The notes below the pieces were generated by a model. The model was given only the letters and a program-made list of their open reading frames with translations. It did not search any database and was not told the origin of the DNA. This document shows positions 21,801-34,485 of a stretch of DNA of 64,000 bases, in pieces. This DNA comes from Boesenbergia rotunda (taxonomy: Eukaryota > Streptophyta > Magnoliopsida > Zingiberales > Zingiberaceae): NCBI GenBank assembly GCA_024364735.1, contig JAGFNQ010000294.1:287582-351581 (forward strand), written 5' to 3'. A program made the position numbers and the translations under genes. How positions within the stretch are numbered: the stretch's first letter is position 1; each line of letters starts with the position of its first letter.

Positions 21801-23256
21801 GGAACTCGGGGACCATAGGGGCTGTAAAAGGAATTATGTTCATTTTTGTTGGGGAATTGACTTTAACTATGTTGTTCGACAAATGATCAGATTTGTTACA
21901 GCCTATAATGCCTAATATTTTAGAAACTCACCCTGTTCCTAATTAAGTTCAATTACTCTAATATAGTTTAAGCTACATTCAGCAGCTAATCTGCAAACAA
22001 TTAGACAAGAAGTTAATTGTCTTTCAATTTTACAATAATACTACTTCATAGATGTCTTTTGCAATACAAGATAAAATTGTGCACCGGACCCGCCAATATC
22101 CCGCATTGGTGGGAGCTTCATGCACCGTAGTGTCCTATACTACATAGATAAGTTGGATCTAAGGGTTTGCCAGTAGACCAATTTTATTACATTTTTGTAT
22201 CTTGTTATTTATATAAATGCTGAAGGAGAGTTTGGCCATAATTTGTGAATAGTAGTGTTCATGAGATCGCAATATATGTGGTGAGCAGGCTACAGAAATA
22301 TTAACAGAAAAATAACTCTGTTGATGATGACTATACCTTTGTTGCTAACATGACAAGAATCCCTTTGGATTTGCAACCTAAGAACAAGAGAAGAGATTAT
22401 CAAAAAAATAAATCTCATAGAAGGAAAATGATAAACATTTACTAAGATGAGTGTGTAACCATAGAGGATGGCTTGTAAATGATTGGCAAATACAAAAGAG
22501 ATGCCATCATGGAAATTAAACAAAAACAATATCTGTTTAATTGATGAGTACTTAGACGATTGACTTGAAACAATAAAGAATGACTTTTTCAGATAAAACA
22601 GGAGATTTTTCATACCTCTCTTAAAACAATAAACATCACACAAGATCATGTATGAAACCTATTAGATGTCAATGAGCATTTAGACAAGGGAGATTGATTG
22701 AAATTTTTCAATCATATTTTAAGCAAAAAGAAAAAAAAGAATGACTCTAGTATGGTTTATTCCTTTTCTCAAGCACTAGTAGTGTAGTAGCCTTACATAA
22801 CAAGGTTTAACCATGCTTCTAAAAATCCAGGCTTCTAAACTGAAGACAGTTATTTTTCAACTGAAACTAAAAAATTAGACTTAGTGATGTGCTTGCAAAG
22901 AAGTTCTACTAGCAATCGGAGGTACTGATCTTTTAACTGTCATCATAAACTTAGCTATCAGCAGGAAACTTAGATACCTCATACACAACCATCTCATATC
23001 TAAGTTAATAATAAAAGCTATAGTCCTTGTAACAAAAGATATCAATCTAGCCACTGTAAACTATAAAATGTACCCACCAGTTAGCCCTTTACTACTGCTA
23101 AATAGAGTTTTATGTGAGTTGTCATTGTTGTCCTCCTTGAAGAAGCATGATTCTCATAACCTATATTGAAGGAGAACATTATGAAAAACAAGTAGGAATT
23201 TCAAGAAAGAGACTTGGTGGGCAAACTTGTTTTGCAGAATGATTTCCACATTTGCT
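21801..23256 (+). other. Shared non-coding block, copy II
   Basis: Co-linear with 11431-12868. The two copies part at about 23256: copy I jumps straight to oxidoreductase exon 11, whereas copy II continues into unshared sequence and then exon 9. No gene recognised. Confidence 0.6.
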
Positions 23257-24300
23257 TGCACTAAACTCTCACTAACAAGCTAGTATCAAGGAAATGTTTA
23301 TCAGACTTCCCAATCTGGGGCAGCTGTCAATGATATGTTTCATCTCCTTCTGCTATATAGCTAAGTGGAATCAAGGTTTTGTACTTCAGTAGCTCGTTCA
23401 AGATTTCAAAGGCAAGGGAGCTTACAGATGGTGTTATATAGCTAAGTGAATTGGACCTGCAGCATATGAAAAACAATTTCCCCTCTCGAAATCAAAGTTA
23501 GAATCTGCATCTATCTGACAAAGACAATTTTTTAGAAGCGTCACATACATACTGAACCTGCATCTTTTGTATGCCAGAAAGCACAATGGAGGATTTTACT
23601 CAGCGGAAATCGAAAATGGCAACTTTTCCCAATTGACAACATCGGAAATCTGATATAATATCGGAACTAAATTTCAATTCGATATTTTTCTATGGTTTCA
23701 ACTTTCAAACACAACTTCACCCGCAACCAAAAACATTTTTTTTTAAAAAAAAACTACTGAGATCCATGGACCAAACCGCTCGAAATCCCTAAAAATTGTA
23801 CTCTAACGAAGGCCGCACCAAAACAAACAATAGAAACAGGAAACAAAGATGGAGGCAGCAAGGACTTGGCCGGAGCAAAAAAATACGAAGCGATCACCGA
23901 GATGCGTCGGTCATGGGAGAGACGCCCTCGAAACAGGGCGGTGGATCGGATGGAGAGACAGCCGCAACAATTGGGAGACGGATCGAGACGAAACGGGGAA
24001 CCGGAAGTCAGTGTCTCCGGCTAGGGGTCTGCTCGTGGCCGAAGGGCCGGCGGCCTGTATTTGCGTCGGCGATGATGAGATCGCCTGTGAGAAAGGGGAG
24101 CTCGCGAGGGAGAACAGTGGCCCACAGCAAGAGGTTGGAATGGTAGATGGACGGATTGCCAACCGCCGGCGATGAAGTGGCAACCGGAGGCATGGCGGCG
24201 AGATCGTGAGGACAAGAGAAGAGGAAAAGGATCGGGATTGGAGGTGATGTTGCTGAAGAAGAGGGAAGAAGAGGAGTTCGGCTAATCAGAGATTAGGCAT
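23257..24300. other. Intron 8 sequence with a GC-rich block
   Basis: 23257-23930 is found only here in the window. 23937-24300 is a GC-rich block almost identical to 59931-60300 in copy III. Several short overlapping frames occur on both strands, none with a domain. It may be part of an unidentified insertion in the common ancestor of copies II and III. Confidence 0.5.
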
Positions 24301-25342
24301 TTATAATAAAAATATTTATAAATGCATTTCCAAAATTCAACTTTCCCCTCAATTAATTAGGATAAGCTAAAACAGGTTTGTTTATCCTCATAAATTCCAA
24401 AATGGCCTCAAAAGAATTTAGAAAAAAATCCTGAAAATTTTCGTAACATTCTACACGGTTATTTTTTTATTTAACCCTTAGAATTAATTGCCGTATTTTA
24501 CATATTATCTCAATGGATGCACTGACCTTATATTGAGTAATTTCTTTTGTTGATCGTGCACAGGAATGCTTATGGTGGACTTTATACCTGACATCCATTT
24601 AGAAGATGTGAAGCACATCCTTTTCCAGCATAAAGACCAACTTGCAGTTTGGTTTCTTTCCTCAACTCTTATGTTAGGGTTCTAAATCTGCTATTATTTG
24701 GCTAGTAATTGATTGTTTTCTTACTATTATTCGTTTTTACAAAAAGTTTCTTTTTTATGTTTACCAAATTGCAAATTTGAGGTGTTTCTGAAGAAACTAA
24801 CATATTGCATTTTTGCTGAGTGTGAATGTTTATGAAGGATTGCTGAAACTTAAAAGAGTTAACGATGAAGAGTTGCAATGATGGGTTGGAATGAAAAGAA
24901 TATTAGAAAATTATGTTACGAGTCTTTTTGAGCTGAAGTATTTGAAATTTCTAAACTCCTGTCAACATTTTGAATCTACAATGATATCTTTGTTTACTTC
25001 TAAACTGTTTGAATTAGGACTGAAAATGTTATTTTGTTCTTCAACGTGTAAATACCTTATCAATGCTCCCTTTCTGAGCTTCTGATCATGCTTGTTTATC
25101 ACAGAAAACTAAGGCGTCCAACTCATTTCCTTCACAGTTCAATTTGGTAAAATGATTTTGGAGATATTTATTGGAACGCGAGGTTACATTTACTTTGTTT
25201 GTTTCACTTAAATTTTGTAGCTCTAAGACTTCTGAACCAATTTAGTTATCTCTTTTCAGAGTTTGGATGCAAACATATTATGGGCTTCGATTTTGAACAA
25301 CCATTTGACTTCCTTAGCTTTACTTCTAAAGCAATGCCCCTT

Positions 25343-25558
25343 CGGCAATTTATCAAAGGGCGTATCCAACTATTCGTAATTACCGAAAGGAGTACCATGA
25401 TTTCTATTATACCAAAGGGCGCATCCCATAAAGTGAAGTTACGGAAATACCCCTCCCGCCAAAGAATGGCTTTATCAAACACATTTTCGAGACAACCGAA
25501 CCACTTTATCAATAAAATATTAATTTGTGGTTCGGATGGGTAGCAGTGGAAATTTTCT
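25343..25558 (+). repeat. Left terminal inverted repeat of the MULE
   Basis: Begins CGGCAATTTATCAAAGGGCG. The inverse of 45346-45563 with only scattered mismatches. It contains repeated CCAAAGGGCG motifs and TTTATCAATAAAATATTAAT near its inner end. Confidence 0.93.
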
Positions 25559-26343
25559 CCGTTCTCTCTCAGCGCAACAACGTAAATGGAAGTCCTTCAT
25601 TTCGGATAAAAGCTCACTCTCAACCTCTCTCAGCGCAAGAACTCGCCTTCTTGCAGTCCTACGTGCCCTAGCTGTGATATAGTCGCGAGCTCATCCCCCG
25701 AATCCCTGCGGACAACCAAAACCTAGGCATTGCTCGAAAGCGTTTCTGTGTGATCCTGAGGTGGGTTATAGTGTTAACATTGAAGTCGAGACTGATCGGC
25801 ATAATACACCAAGGGGTTAGGGTTTCTGTACGTTTGATTTATTTGATAATGTCAGGAAAAAGGTCTGTGGGTGGTTCAGCGTCTTCTTCCTTGGCATTAT
25901 CCACCAAGGTATGTTAGCGATATGGTTAGGTCAAACCAGCATAGTTTGTCGACATGTTTAAAATTATTTTGCTGAATAAATTTGTACTGTATTTAAACTG
26001 TAGGATTCAAATGACATTGGACAAAAATTACGTTGGTGTAGTGTTTTAGGCCACTTTAAACAATTTTTTAAAGAATTTGACATTTTAAATGATCGACACA
26101 TTGCGAAGATCAAAGGGTCGCCTTTCAGTTTTTTCCTAGACATACAAGAATTGTAGCATATCCGTGGAATTTTGATTAATATATTTGAAAGTTGGGATTC
26201 AACCTCGCAAGGTTTTAAATTCTCAGGTAATAGTTTTAGTTATGAATTGTAGACAATATCTATAGTATCTATAGTAAGATAAGACAATAATATAGATGAC
26301 CCTAGATTTGATTAGTTTTTGATAAAGTTTAATCATTTCATTT

Positions 26344-26590
26344 TAGGGCTACTGAGGGACTGAAGTGAAAATGACTTCAAGCCCTCGGTAGGCCTGAAAT
26401 AAAATCATTTCAGGCCTACCGAGGGCCTGAAGTTAATTTAGTTCAGGCCCTCGGTAGGCCTCAGGCCCACCTCGGGCCTGAAATGAATTCATTTCAGGCC
26501 CACCTCGGGCCTGAAATGAATTCATTTCAGGCCCACGTTGGGCCTGAATTGAAATCATTTCAGGCCCAACGTGGAATAATTTCAAGCCTA
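26344..26590. repeat. Hairpin repeat cluster 1 (TTCAGGCCC/GGGCCTGAA)
   Basis: About eight inverted-repeat units of the type TTTCAGGCCCA-NNN-TGGGCCTGAAA, here also with an ACCTCGG or CCTCGGTA centre, separated by short AT spacers such as TGAATTCA. It lies in intron 2 of the Ulp1-type gene, ending about 40 bp before the exon 3 acceptor. Confidence 0.9.
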
Positions 26591-27299
26591 TATTATTGAT
26601 GATAATTAAATATTGTAATTGTTTCAGGTGTACCGGTTGCGTTCTCCAGACGAGATGTTGCTTTGATACTGGGTATAGTGGACCGTGGTGTTTCGGTCCC
26701 TATTAATTCAACTAAAGCATCGGGTGACCTCTATCGTACTTACTTCTCAAAAGAAAAACAACCTACAAGAACAAGACTTGAGGAGTTACTTAAACATTTT
26801 TCTAAAAGTGTTGAATCAGAGAATGATGTGTTATTAGTGAGTAAATTTTATATTTTGTATATATTTGTTTGTGTTTTATTTTCGTCTAGTACATATAAGG
26901 TTCCTCTAGGTCTTGTAGATATAGTAGATGATTATGACAATCTAGGTAGATTCAACTGGGTAGAAGCTATCCATCAATTTTTGTCTCCACAATTACCTAA
27001 GATTGGGGACTTATTTTCATCAACTCAGGGAAACCAGAGCACCACCAACCTCCCTTACCTAAAGGGATTTGCAGGGCTTTTGGCAGCGAGTAGAATTATC
27101 TTGTTAAATTTTATAATATTTTGATGTCATTAATGTATTTGGCTGGAAAACTTTGTGTAGGCATGGTTTTTGGAGCATGTACCAATTCAAAAACCATTCA
27201 ATGTTGAAGGACCCCGAATAAATAAGTGGAGGAATATTCCTTCGCATATTAGTAGGGTGAGGGGCCTTGTCGACCGACTCTCATCCGAAGAGGTAATTA

Positions 27300-28770
27300 T
27301 GTTGGTGCAAGTTGCATCAATGATGTTCCTCTTGAAGTGTTTTAATGTTTGACAATTCACTTAAGTCAGTGATATATTGAACAGACAAAGGGGAGCAAAA
27401 GAGAAGTAACCTTAGCTAAAGAAAAGTCCTAGTTAATCTAGGCATCAAAACCCTAAGTCCCAGCGAAGGGCTGCTGGGCACCTAGCGAAGGGTTGCTAGG
27501 TTTCGAAACCTTAAGACCTAGCGAAGGGCTGCTAGGCACCTAGCGAAGGGCTGCTAGGAATCATAACCCTAAGACCTAGCGAAGGGCTGCTAGGCACCTA
27601 GTGAAGGACTACTAGGCATAGAAGACCTAGCGAAGGGCTGCTAGGCATAGAAGACCTAGCGAAGGATTGCTAGGCACCAGGCGAAGGACCGCTTGGTAAC
27701 AAAGACCTAGCGAAGGGCTGCTAGGCACCTGTCGAAGGACTGCTAGGAAATGAAGACTTGGTCCGAGAGACTAAGCAACTTAGCTGAGCGATGACTAAGG
27801 ACAGGAGTAGAGACGGGTCAGGGTTTGGGCGTCTCGAGATCCGGAGTAATCGGAGGCTAAGCAAAAGTCCATCCGAAGGACTGGGTGGCAACCGTCTCCT
27901 GAAAGGAGTAGGTGAAGGGCGAGTTCTCGGGGATGGGAACTTGTGCCGGTTCGACCTAGGGTTTCGTGCAAATCTGAAGTCAGAACCAAGTCCTTAAGAC
28001 CAATATTATATGTATCTATGCTTTGTGTTTGTGGATATTGCAGGTACCAAGAACCGAAGACAAAGCAAGCTTAATGAAGGCCCTAACCAGGGCGCCCTCA
28101 TGCACCAGGGCGCCCTGGTCAACATTGATTCGTTGCTGCGAGTACGAAGCAGTGGATAAGCGTTGACTGGGTTCAAGATGGGCACCCGGAAGATCCGGGG
28201 CGCCCTGGTCAAAGCTGTTATCAGCTGCGGCTAGGTAGACGCAGGGATAAAGTTTGACCGAGTCTTCCGGGGCGCCCCCAGGAGGCCTTTATAAGGGGCC
28301 TCGACCCCTCTGCTTCAGACACGACTTCCAAGAGCGATCCTAAGCTTTCTGACCGACGAGAACACGCTAGAAACGAGGCTCTACGACCGGGAGGCTCCAG
28401 GAGGAGGTGCGCGGCACTTCGGAGGTCCAGATCGGCCGAGCTTCAAACTTTGTTTCGTCGGTTTGCTTTTTAATTACTGTATTTAAATTTCTATATTATT
28501 GCCTGTAATACTGCACTGTAAGTCGGGTTTCTCCGCCTCCGGAAAGTCCGGAAAGGAGACCAATAGTGGACGGGCGTTCCCGTGCATAGGCCTTGGATGT
28601 ACTGACCCTGAGGGGTCGGGAACCAAGTAAAAATCCGCTGTGTACCTGTGTTCTGTTTATTTTTATTTTCCACTGCACTAACGATCTGAATAGTTTTACG
28701 AACGAAGTTTCCGCGAGTAATTTTCACGATCGATATTCACCCCCCCTCTATCGACGACACCGGTCCTACA
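27300..28770 (+). mobile_element. Solo LTR of a SIRE-related retrotransposon
   Basis: 1,471 bp, TGTTGGTGCAAGTTGCATCA at the left and CGGTCCTACA at the right, flanked by the 5-bp duplication AATTA (27295-27299, 28771-28775). Both ends match those of the SIRE LTR at 1282-10684 read on the same sense, and the GGGCGCCCTGG palindromes recur at 28085-28210. There is no internal region, so it arose by LTR-LTR recombination. It sits just inside a GT-AG intron of the Ulp1-type gene. Confidence 0.92.
27455..27765 (+). repeat. Minisatellite CCTAGCGAAGGGCTGCTAGG
   Basis: About ten units of 20-25 bp built on CCTAGCGAAGGGCTGCTAGG with a variable linker, inside the solo LTR. Absent from the other SIRE-like LTRs in the window, so it was gained in this sub-family or copy. 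Each unit is itself partly palindromic (CCTAGC...GCTAGG). Confidence 0.88.
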
Positions 28771-30599
28771 AATTATTCTTAAATGTGATCTATCTGAGTT
28801 AGATATAGAGGTAGTAACATTTGTGTACTTCGTAATTGACAGGTTATTGTTGAATTAATTCCTAACCTACATGAGAACACATTGTTTGAGAACCTTGATA
28901 TCGGTGATGACATACCACGGCCAATGGAGACATCAGAAGGAGATGTTAGGCTATGTGGTGAATGCATTCTTAAGGACAACCGAATCAAGGAGCTAACAGA
29001 GGAGAATATATGTTTGAATGAAAGGGTTAAGGAATTACTTTCAATTATTAAAAAAAAAAAGGCATGGAGGGTCAAGAAAGCTATCCTGTAGTCGATCCTC
29101 TTTCTGATCCAGTATCTTGTACACCTAGGAGAGGACGTGACCGAACTCGGTATAATTACAGGAATACTCCAATTGACAGTCCAGTATGGCACCAGCTTTT
29201 ACCTAAGGGGAAGAGGGACAGGAAACAAATATCAAATATCATGGAAAAGGGAAAAAGGAAACTTAGTGAGGAGGATATGGATGAAGCAAGAGAAAACATT
29301 AATGTAATGGAAGTCATGTCTGAAGAAGACATAGAGGAGGAAACAAGAAGAACCTCCGAACTATACAAAATGAGGCAACAAGGCATTGATATAAGTGTGT
29401 TAATTTCATTTAAAATACGTCAATTGTATTGAATTTGGTCAATAATTAGTTTGGTCTAAATAAATTTTATTGATGTAGTTTGTGAAGAAACATTTTATGA
29501 ATACAAAGAAGAAAAATCAAAATAAAGAAGTGGTCTACCTGATAAATAGATTGGAGAATCTAAAGTAAATTACAAAATATTATAGTTTAGTTTAGTTAAT
29601 ATATCTTCTTATGTAATATAAAATCTTATAAATTTACATGGCAGGTTGGCAAATGAATTTATCTGGGAGGATGCACCCTTTGCTTTGAATTTGCATTCAT
29701 TCTTACAAATCCTCAATGGAGAGGTTTTTACAAAAGGCGAGGTCATTGATGCCTTTTGTAAAATTTTATTTAGGGGAGCATCCGCATGTGGTAGGCCATA
29801 CAACAAGTCTATATATTATTCAAACTTCTTCACAGTAAGTGATGTATATTAATTAAACAGATATATTGTAGAAGACCTAATATTATGATATGAGTATTAT
29901 TAATTTTGTGAATGCATATTTGTAGGCATCAATCAGATCGTCAAGAAAGATTTCCCTGCAACAAGTGATGAAGACTGATATGGTAGAACAAGGGTTTAGA
30001 TTTATTTTAATTCCTTTGTGCAGTGATAATACATACTTTCACTTGTTGGCGGTGGATACAAAATCCATGACTTTCAATCATTTTAATTCTCTTGCTAGTG
30101 GCCGTAAATATAAGCATGAATTTGACACAGCGGTGAGCTAACTTCCTTTATTCTTATATATGGTCATCATTTTGTCTAAAATGTCATTGATGGTGATTAA
30201 TAAATTCATGATATGTTTGACAGGTAAAAGAACTTAAACAATATACTCGCGAGGAACTTACGGCTATTCATCCGTATCTACAAAGTCATCATCCCTTAGA
30301 CAAATGGCCCTCCGTCAGACAAAAATGTCCCCAACAAGAACATAGGTAACTAAATGAGGAAGAGGTTGAAAATTTTTAAAAATAAGAAAGTATTTTATAA
30401 ACCCACTTATTGAAATCTAAAAAAGTGTTTGTTAATTTCAACGTGGACTGTGCCTTCTTTGTCATGCAATATGTTCGATGTCTCCTATACGATGAGAAGA
30501 TGGATTTCAAACAACGAGACATAAGTAGAATCAGATTTGAGCTGACAGTTAATATTGTGAGGGACATGTTTTGTAAAACTTGAGATAATCTGAATGCTG

Positions 30600-30940
30600 T
30601 ATTGGTGATGTAAAAATCCATTGTTGTCGACAAACCTCCATTTGTATGGAAAAATCTCATTATGTGGATGTTGTTATGATTATGTAGATGTTGTTATTCT
30701 ATATAATATATTGTCAACAAAAATAATACAATTGGGTGATGTTTATTCAAATCCAGTTGCTGCACTGTTGTGTGCCAAGTGATACGGTCAGATATAATAA
30801 CTGATAATGCACTGTTGTGTGCCAGTTGCTGCACTGTTGTGTGCCAAATGATCTATTCTGTCACATCATGTAGGTAGATATAGAATATTATTCTAAAAAT
30901 CATTATATAATCTAATCAACAATATATATTATATAAATGA
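30600..30940. other. AT-rich MULE interior
   Basis: Region between the protease gene and the satellite. TGCACTGTTGTGTGCCA occurs three times near 30770-30845. No gene seen. Confidence 0.5.
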
Positions 30941-31735
30941 GATATGGGAGGTCCATCAGTGGGTTTTGAGCAAAACCCACTGATGAAACTAAACTAGACG
31001 TATAACTTTGGAAAAAATTATAATTTGATGTTTTGGAGACCTAAAATACTTTCTCAAACTTCAACCCTAACTACTGATAATAGTTTTTCAGAAATCCAGA
31101 CATGGGAGGTCCATCAGTGGGTTTTGAGCAAAACCCACTGATGGAACTAAACTACACCTATATGTTTGGAAAAAATTATAATTTGATGTTTCGGACACCT
31201 AAAATACTTTCTCCAACCTCAACCCTAACTACTGATAATGGTTTTTCAGAAATCCAGATATGGGAGGTCCATAAGTGGGTTTTGCTCAAAACTCACTGAT
31301 GGAACTAAACTACACCTATAGCTTTGGACAAAATTATAATTTGAGGTTTAGGACACCTAAAATACTTTCTCCAACCTCATCCCTAACTGTTGATAATGGT
31401 TTTTCAGAAATCCAGATATGGGAGGCCTATCAGTGGGTTTTCAGCAAAACCCACTGATGGAAATAAACTAGACCTATAGCTTTTAACAAAATTATAATTT
31501 GAGGTTTAGGACACCTAAAATACTTTCTCCAACCTCATCCCTAACTGTTGATAATGATTTTTCAGAAATCCAGATATGGGAGGTCCATCAGTGGGTTTTG
31601 CTCAAAACCCACTGATGGAACTAAACTACACCTATAGCATTGGACAAAATTTTAATTTAATGTTTTGGACACCTAAAATACTTTCTCCAACCTCATCAAA
31701 GGGTCCATCAGTGGAATTTAGGTGTTACAAACCTC
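30941..31735. repeat. 158-bp tandem repeat array, segment A
   Basis: About five units of roughly 158 bp. Each has TTTTTCAGAAATCCAGATAT, then a 32-bp near-perfect palindrome with 15-bp arms CATCAGTGGGTTTTG/CAAAACCCACTGATG around a CT or AG centre, then TAAACTACACCTATAGC and a GGACACCTAAAATACTTTCT segment. Since 158 is not a multiple of three, the recurring 65-codon frames are by-products of the repeat. Confidence 0.92.
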
Positions 31736-31740
31736 AAATT

Positions 31741-31925
31741 ATAATTTCAGGCCCACGTTGGGCCTGAAATAACTTTATTTCAGGACCAAGGTGGGCCTGA
31801 AATAAAGATATTTCAGGCCCATATTGGGCCTGAAATACATTTATTTCAGGCCCAGGGTGGGCCTGAATGAAGACAATTCAGGCCCACCGTGGGCATGAAT
31901 TAAAAATTATTTCAGGACCACCCTT
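31741..31925. repeat. Hairpin repeat cluster 2
   Basis: About five and a half TTTCAGGCCCA-NNN-TGGGCCTGAAA units with 8-10-bp AT spacers, embedded in the 158-bp satellite array, whose units resume at about 31985. Confidence 0.9.
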
Positions 31926-31984
31926 AACCATATAATATTTTGACTTCATCCCCCAAGTTCGATTACATATTTTATCCCTAAACC

Positions 31985-32630
31985 CTAAAATACTTTCTCC
32001 AACCTCAACCCTAAATACTGATAATGGTTTTGTAGAAATCAAGATATGAGAGGTCCATCAGTGGGTTTTCAGCAAAACCCACTGATGGAAATAAACTAGA
32101 CCTATAGCTTTTAACAAAATTATAATTTGAGGTTTAGGACACCTAAAATACTTTCTCCAACCTCATCCCTAACTGTTGATAATGGTTTTTCAGAAATCCA
32201 GATATGGGATATCCATCATTGGGTTTTGCTCAAAACCCACTGATTGAACTAAACTACACCTATAGTTTTGGACAAAATTATAATTTGAGGTTTCTGACAC
32301 CTAAAATACTTTCTAGAACCTCAACCCTAACTACTGATAATGGTTTTTCAGAAATCCAGATATGGGAGGTCAATCAGTGGGTTTTGCTCAAAACCCACTG
32401 ATAGAACTAAACTAGACCTACAGCTTTGGAAATAATTATAATTTAAGGTTTCTGACACCTAAAATACTTTTTAGAACCTCAACCCTAACTACTGATAATG
32501 GTTTTTCAGAAATCCAGATATGGGAGGTCCATCAGTGGGTTTTGCTCAAAACCCACTGATGGAACTAAACTACACCTATAGCTTTGGACAAAATTATAAT
32601 TTTAGGTTTAGGACACCTAAAATACTTTCT
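31985..32630. repeat. 158-bp tandem repeat array, segment B
   Basis: Four more satellite units, the last cut at CTTTCT by the CACTA insertion. One unit has a variant palindrome (CATCATTGGGTTTTG against CAAAACCCACTGATTG). Confidence 0.92.
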
Positions 32631-32939
32631 CACTAGTACAAAAAAGACCTTTAACAACGGCTTTTAACACCGGTTGTATTAAAACCGGTGTTAAAAAAAG
32701 GCGGTGGCATTTTTGTAATTATTTGAACTTTAAAATACTTTTAACACCGGTTCTTTTAACAACCGGTGTTAAAAATATATTTAATTACGGTTTTATAAAT
32801 AACCGGGGTCATATGTTATAATTATTTGAACTTTAAAATACTTTTAACACCGGTTCTTTTAACAACCGGTGTTAAAAATATATTTGACTATGGTTTTGTA
32901 AATAACCGTGGTCATATGTTTTTCGCGCGCATGCCTTGT

Positions 32940-33140
32940 TCTTATACTACAAGAAAAAAGACCTATTATGACATTTACTTTATGACACTTAATAGTAAAT
33001 GTCATTATAAACTATTTATAATGACACTTATTAAAACAAATTAATTTTATAAATAAAATATTTGATTAGATCCTTTATCATGACACATTTTATAAATGTC
33101 ATTATAAATTAATCATGTCAGCATTATAAATTAATCAACA
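32940..33140. repeat. Nested fragment resembling another CACTA terminus
   Basis: TACTACAAGAAAAAAGACC at 32945 resembles the CACTACAAGAAAAA terminus of a different CACTA family. It is followed by repeated ATGACA(C/T)TTA and its complement (TAAATGTCATTATAAA), like subterminal repeats. Only one end is seen. Confidence 0.5.
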
Positions 33141-33239
33141 TTATTTAATTTCTTTAACCTAAACTTTTTGTAAAATACGGTTCAAAATAATAATAATAAA
33201 TGAATAAACCAATATAATAATAATAATAATTTATATATA

Positions 33240-33398
33240 TGTAATATATATAAATATCATAAATAAGAGTTAGAAATAGAAATAATCATATGAAAAATTC
33301 TAGAATAATTTTTTGGAATTTTGAAAATATTTATGGTGAAGATTGGGCACAAGATATGTTAATTTGGAATTATTTAAGGAAAAGTTTAAATTTCGAAA

Positions 33399-33439
<41 letters not shown>

Positions 33440-33465
33440 AAACTTTTATAAATACCTCTCTTCAC
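33240..33465. repeat. AT-rich stretch with a (TA)n microsatellite
   Basis: A TA dinucleotide run at 33402-33434 lies within the CACTA element, just before a GC-rich exon-like block. Confidence 0.8.
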
Positions 33466-34070
33466 CCGTCCCTTTGCCGTGCCCTAACGTCTCCACCCGA
33501 ACACATCCTCGCCGACACCTTCTTTCCCCTTCGCGCACGCGAAGACAGCCGGAAGGTCGGCGCCTCTCCTTGCGATCTTCCCTTTCCCCTCTCGTCGCAT
33601 TCGAACAAGCTTGGAGCGCCGCCCCCTCATCCTCGCGCAAGCAAGTCGCCGACAATCTTCTCCTCTACGCGATCGGCATTACAATGCCCATCCTCGCGCG
33701 ATCGCCGGCTGAGCCAGCCATCCCTCCTCGGCATTACGATGTACATGTGAGTCTTTCTGTACGTGAGCCATGGAATTCATATGACAAGTCATAAACCATA
33801 TATATCAGTTTAATGCCTAGCTTCTTTTTTCATGGTCGTGTGCACCTCCACCAGCGTGGTCTGGGCTGCGCGAGCACCTCCCCACGGGCGGCGCTCCTCC
33901 CCACCACGCCGTCTGCCCACCAATGTGGTCTGCCCTACTCGCGCGCCTCCCCATCAGCACGGTCATCTACCCTACTCGACCCTCCTCGCCACACGCGCAC
34001 CTCACCACCAAAGCCATCGCCCCGCTGTCTACCCAGGTGAGGTAATTGAAATTTCCTCTTCCACCATCTC
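33466..34070 (+). pseudogene. GC-rich exon-like block captured in the CACTA element
   Basis: Strong compositional break from the surrounding AT-rich DNA. It has several overlapping open frames on both strands but no domain. An AGGTGAGGTA donor-like site lies at about 34034. Probably the 5' exon or leader of a captured gene, perhaps of the acyltransferase just downstream, but I cannot confirm this. Confidence 0.4.
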
Positions 34071-34480
34071 ATGATCTGAAGCCCTAGGTTGCAACCAAAT
34101 TTCTTCTTGATAAATTCTCAAAGGTCATTGAATTTCTGTTTGTAGATTTCCGGAAGTGACAAATTTTGTTTGTAGAGTTCTGTTTGTAGATTTCCTGAAG
34201 CAAACTACAAATTCTGTTTGTAGTTCTGTTTGTAGATTTCTGTTTCGATTTCTGTTTGTAGATTTCTTGAAGCAAACTACAAATTCTATTTCAAATGTGT
34301 ACAGAACCTAAGGCACTTTTCCTAGTTACTCTTTTTCTTGCAATACATATGCTTTAGAAGGATGCAATTTAAGTAGCAGTTGTATCAGCTGCAAACACTT
34401 ATTGACTGATGTTTTAAATTGTATTAACTTTTCTATACTTAGATACTGCTCCCATTCAGTATGTGCTAATTTCTATTTGT
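34071..34480. repeat. Short direct repeats within the CACTA element
   Basis: 34130-34290 has several copies of TTCTGTTTGTAGATTTC and GAAGCAAACTACAAATTCT. The remainder is intron-like. No gene seen. Confidence 0.7.
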
Positions 34481-34485
34481 TGCAG

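Larger units (their letters stand above)
25849..30592 (+). pseudogene. Ulp1/C48-type cysteine protease gene carried by the MULE
   Basis: Plant MULE-borne SUMO-protease-like (peptidase C48) gene. Exon 1 25849-25908 starts MSGKRSVGGS. Exon 2 is about 26004-26226. Exon 3 starts near 26629 (GVPVAFSRRDVALILGIVDR), the DUF1985-like N-terminal region of such proteins. Further exons include about 27162-27292 and from about 28843, a charged linker near 29064-29390, and catalytic-domain exons 29645-29834 and 29926-30132 (TYFHLLAVDTKS, the His region), 30224-30346 and from about 30421 (NVDCAFFVMQY, the Cys region). Exon 2 has an in-frame TAG near 26154 and the linker is shifted at an A-run near 29050, so it is probably dead. 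Intron 2 holds a hairpin array and a later intron holds a solo LTR. Exon limits are approximate. Confidence 0.8.

Noticed and set aside
23911..24215. Frames on both strands in the GC-rich block shared with 59.9-60.3 kb
   Set aside because: Multiple overlapping frames, no domain, located inside an intron of the oxidoreductase gene; conservation is explained by recent duplication.
33446..34074. Several frames of 69-135 codons in the GC-rich part of the CACTA element
   Set aside because: They overlap on both strands and show no recognised domain; treated as a captured GC-rich block, not as genes.
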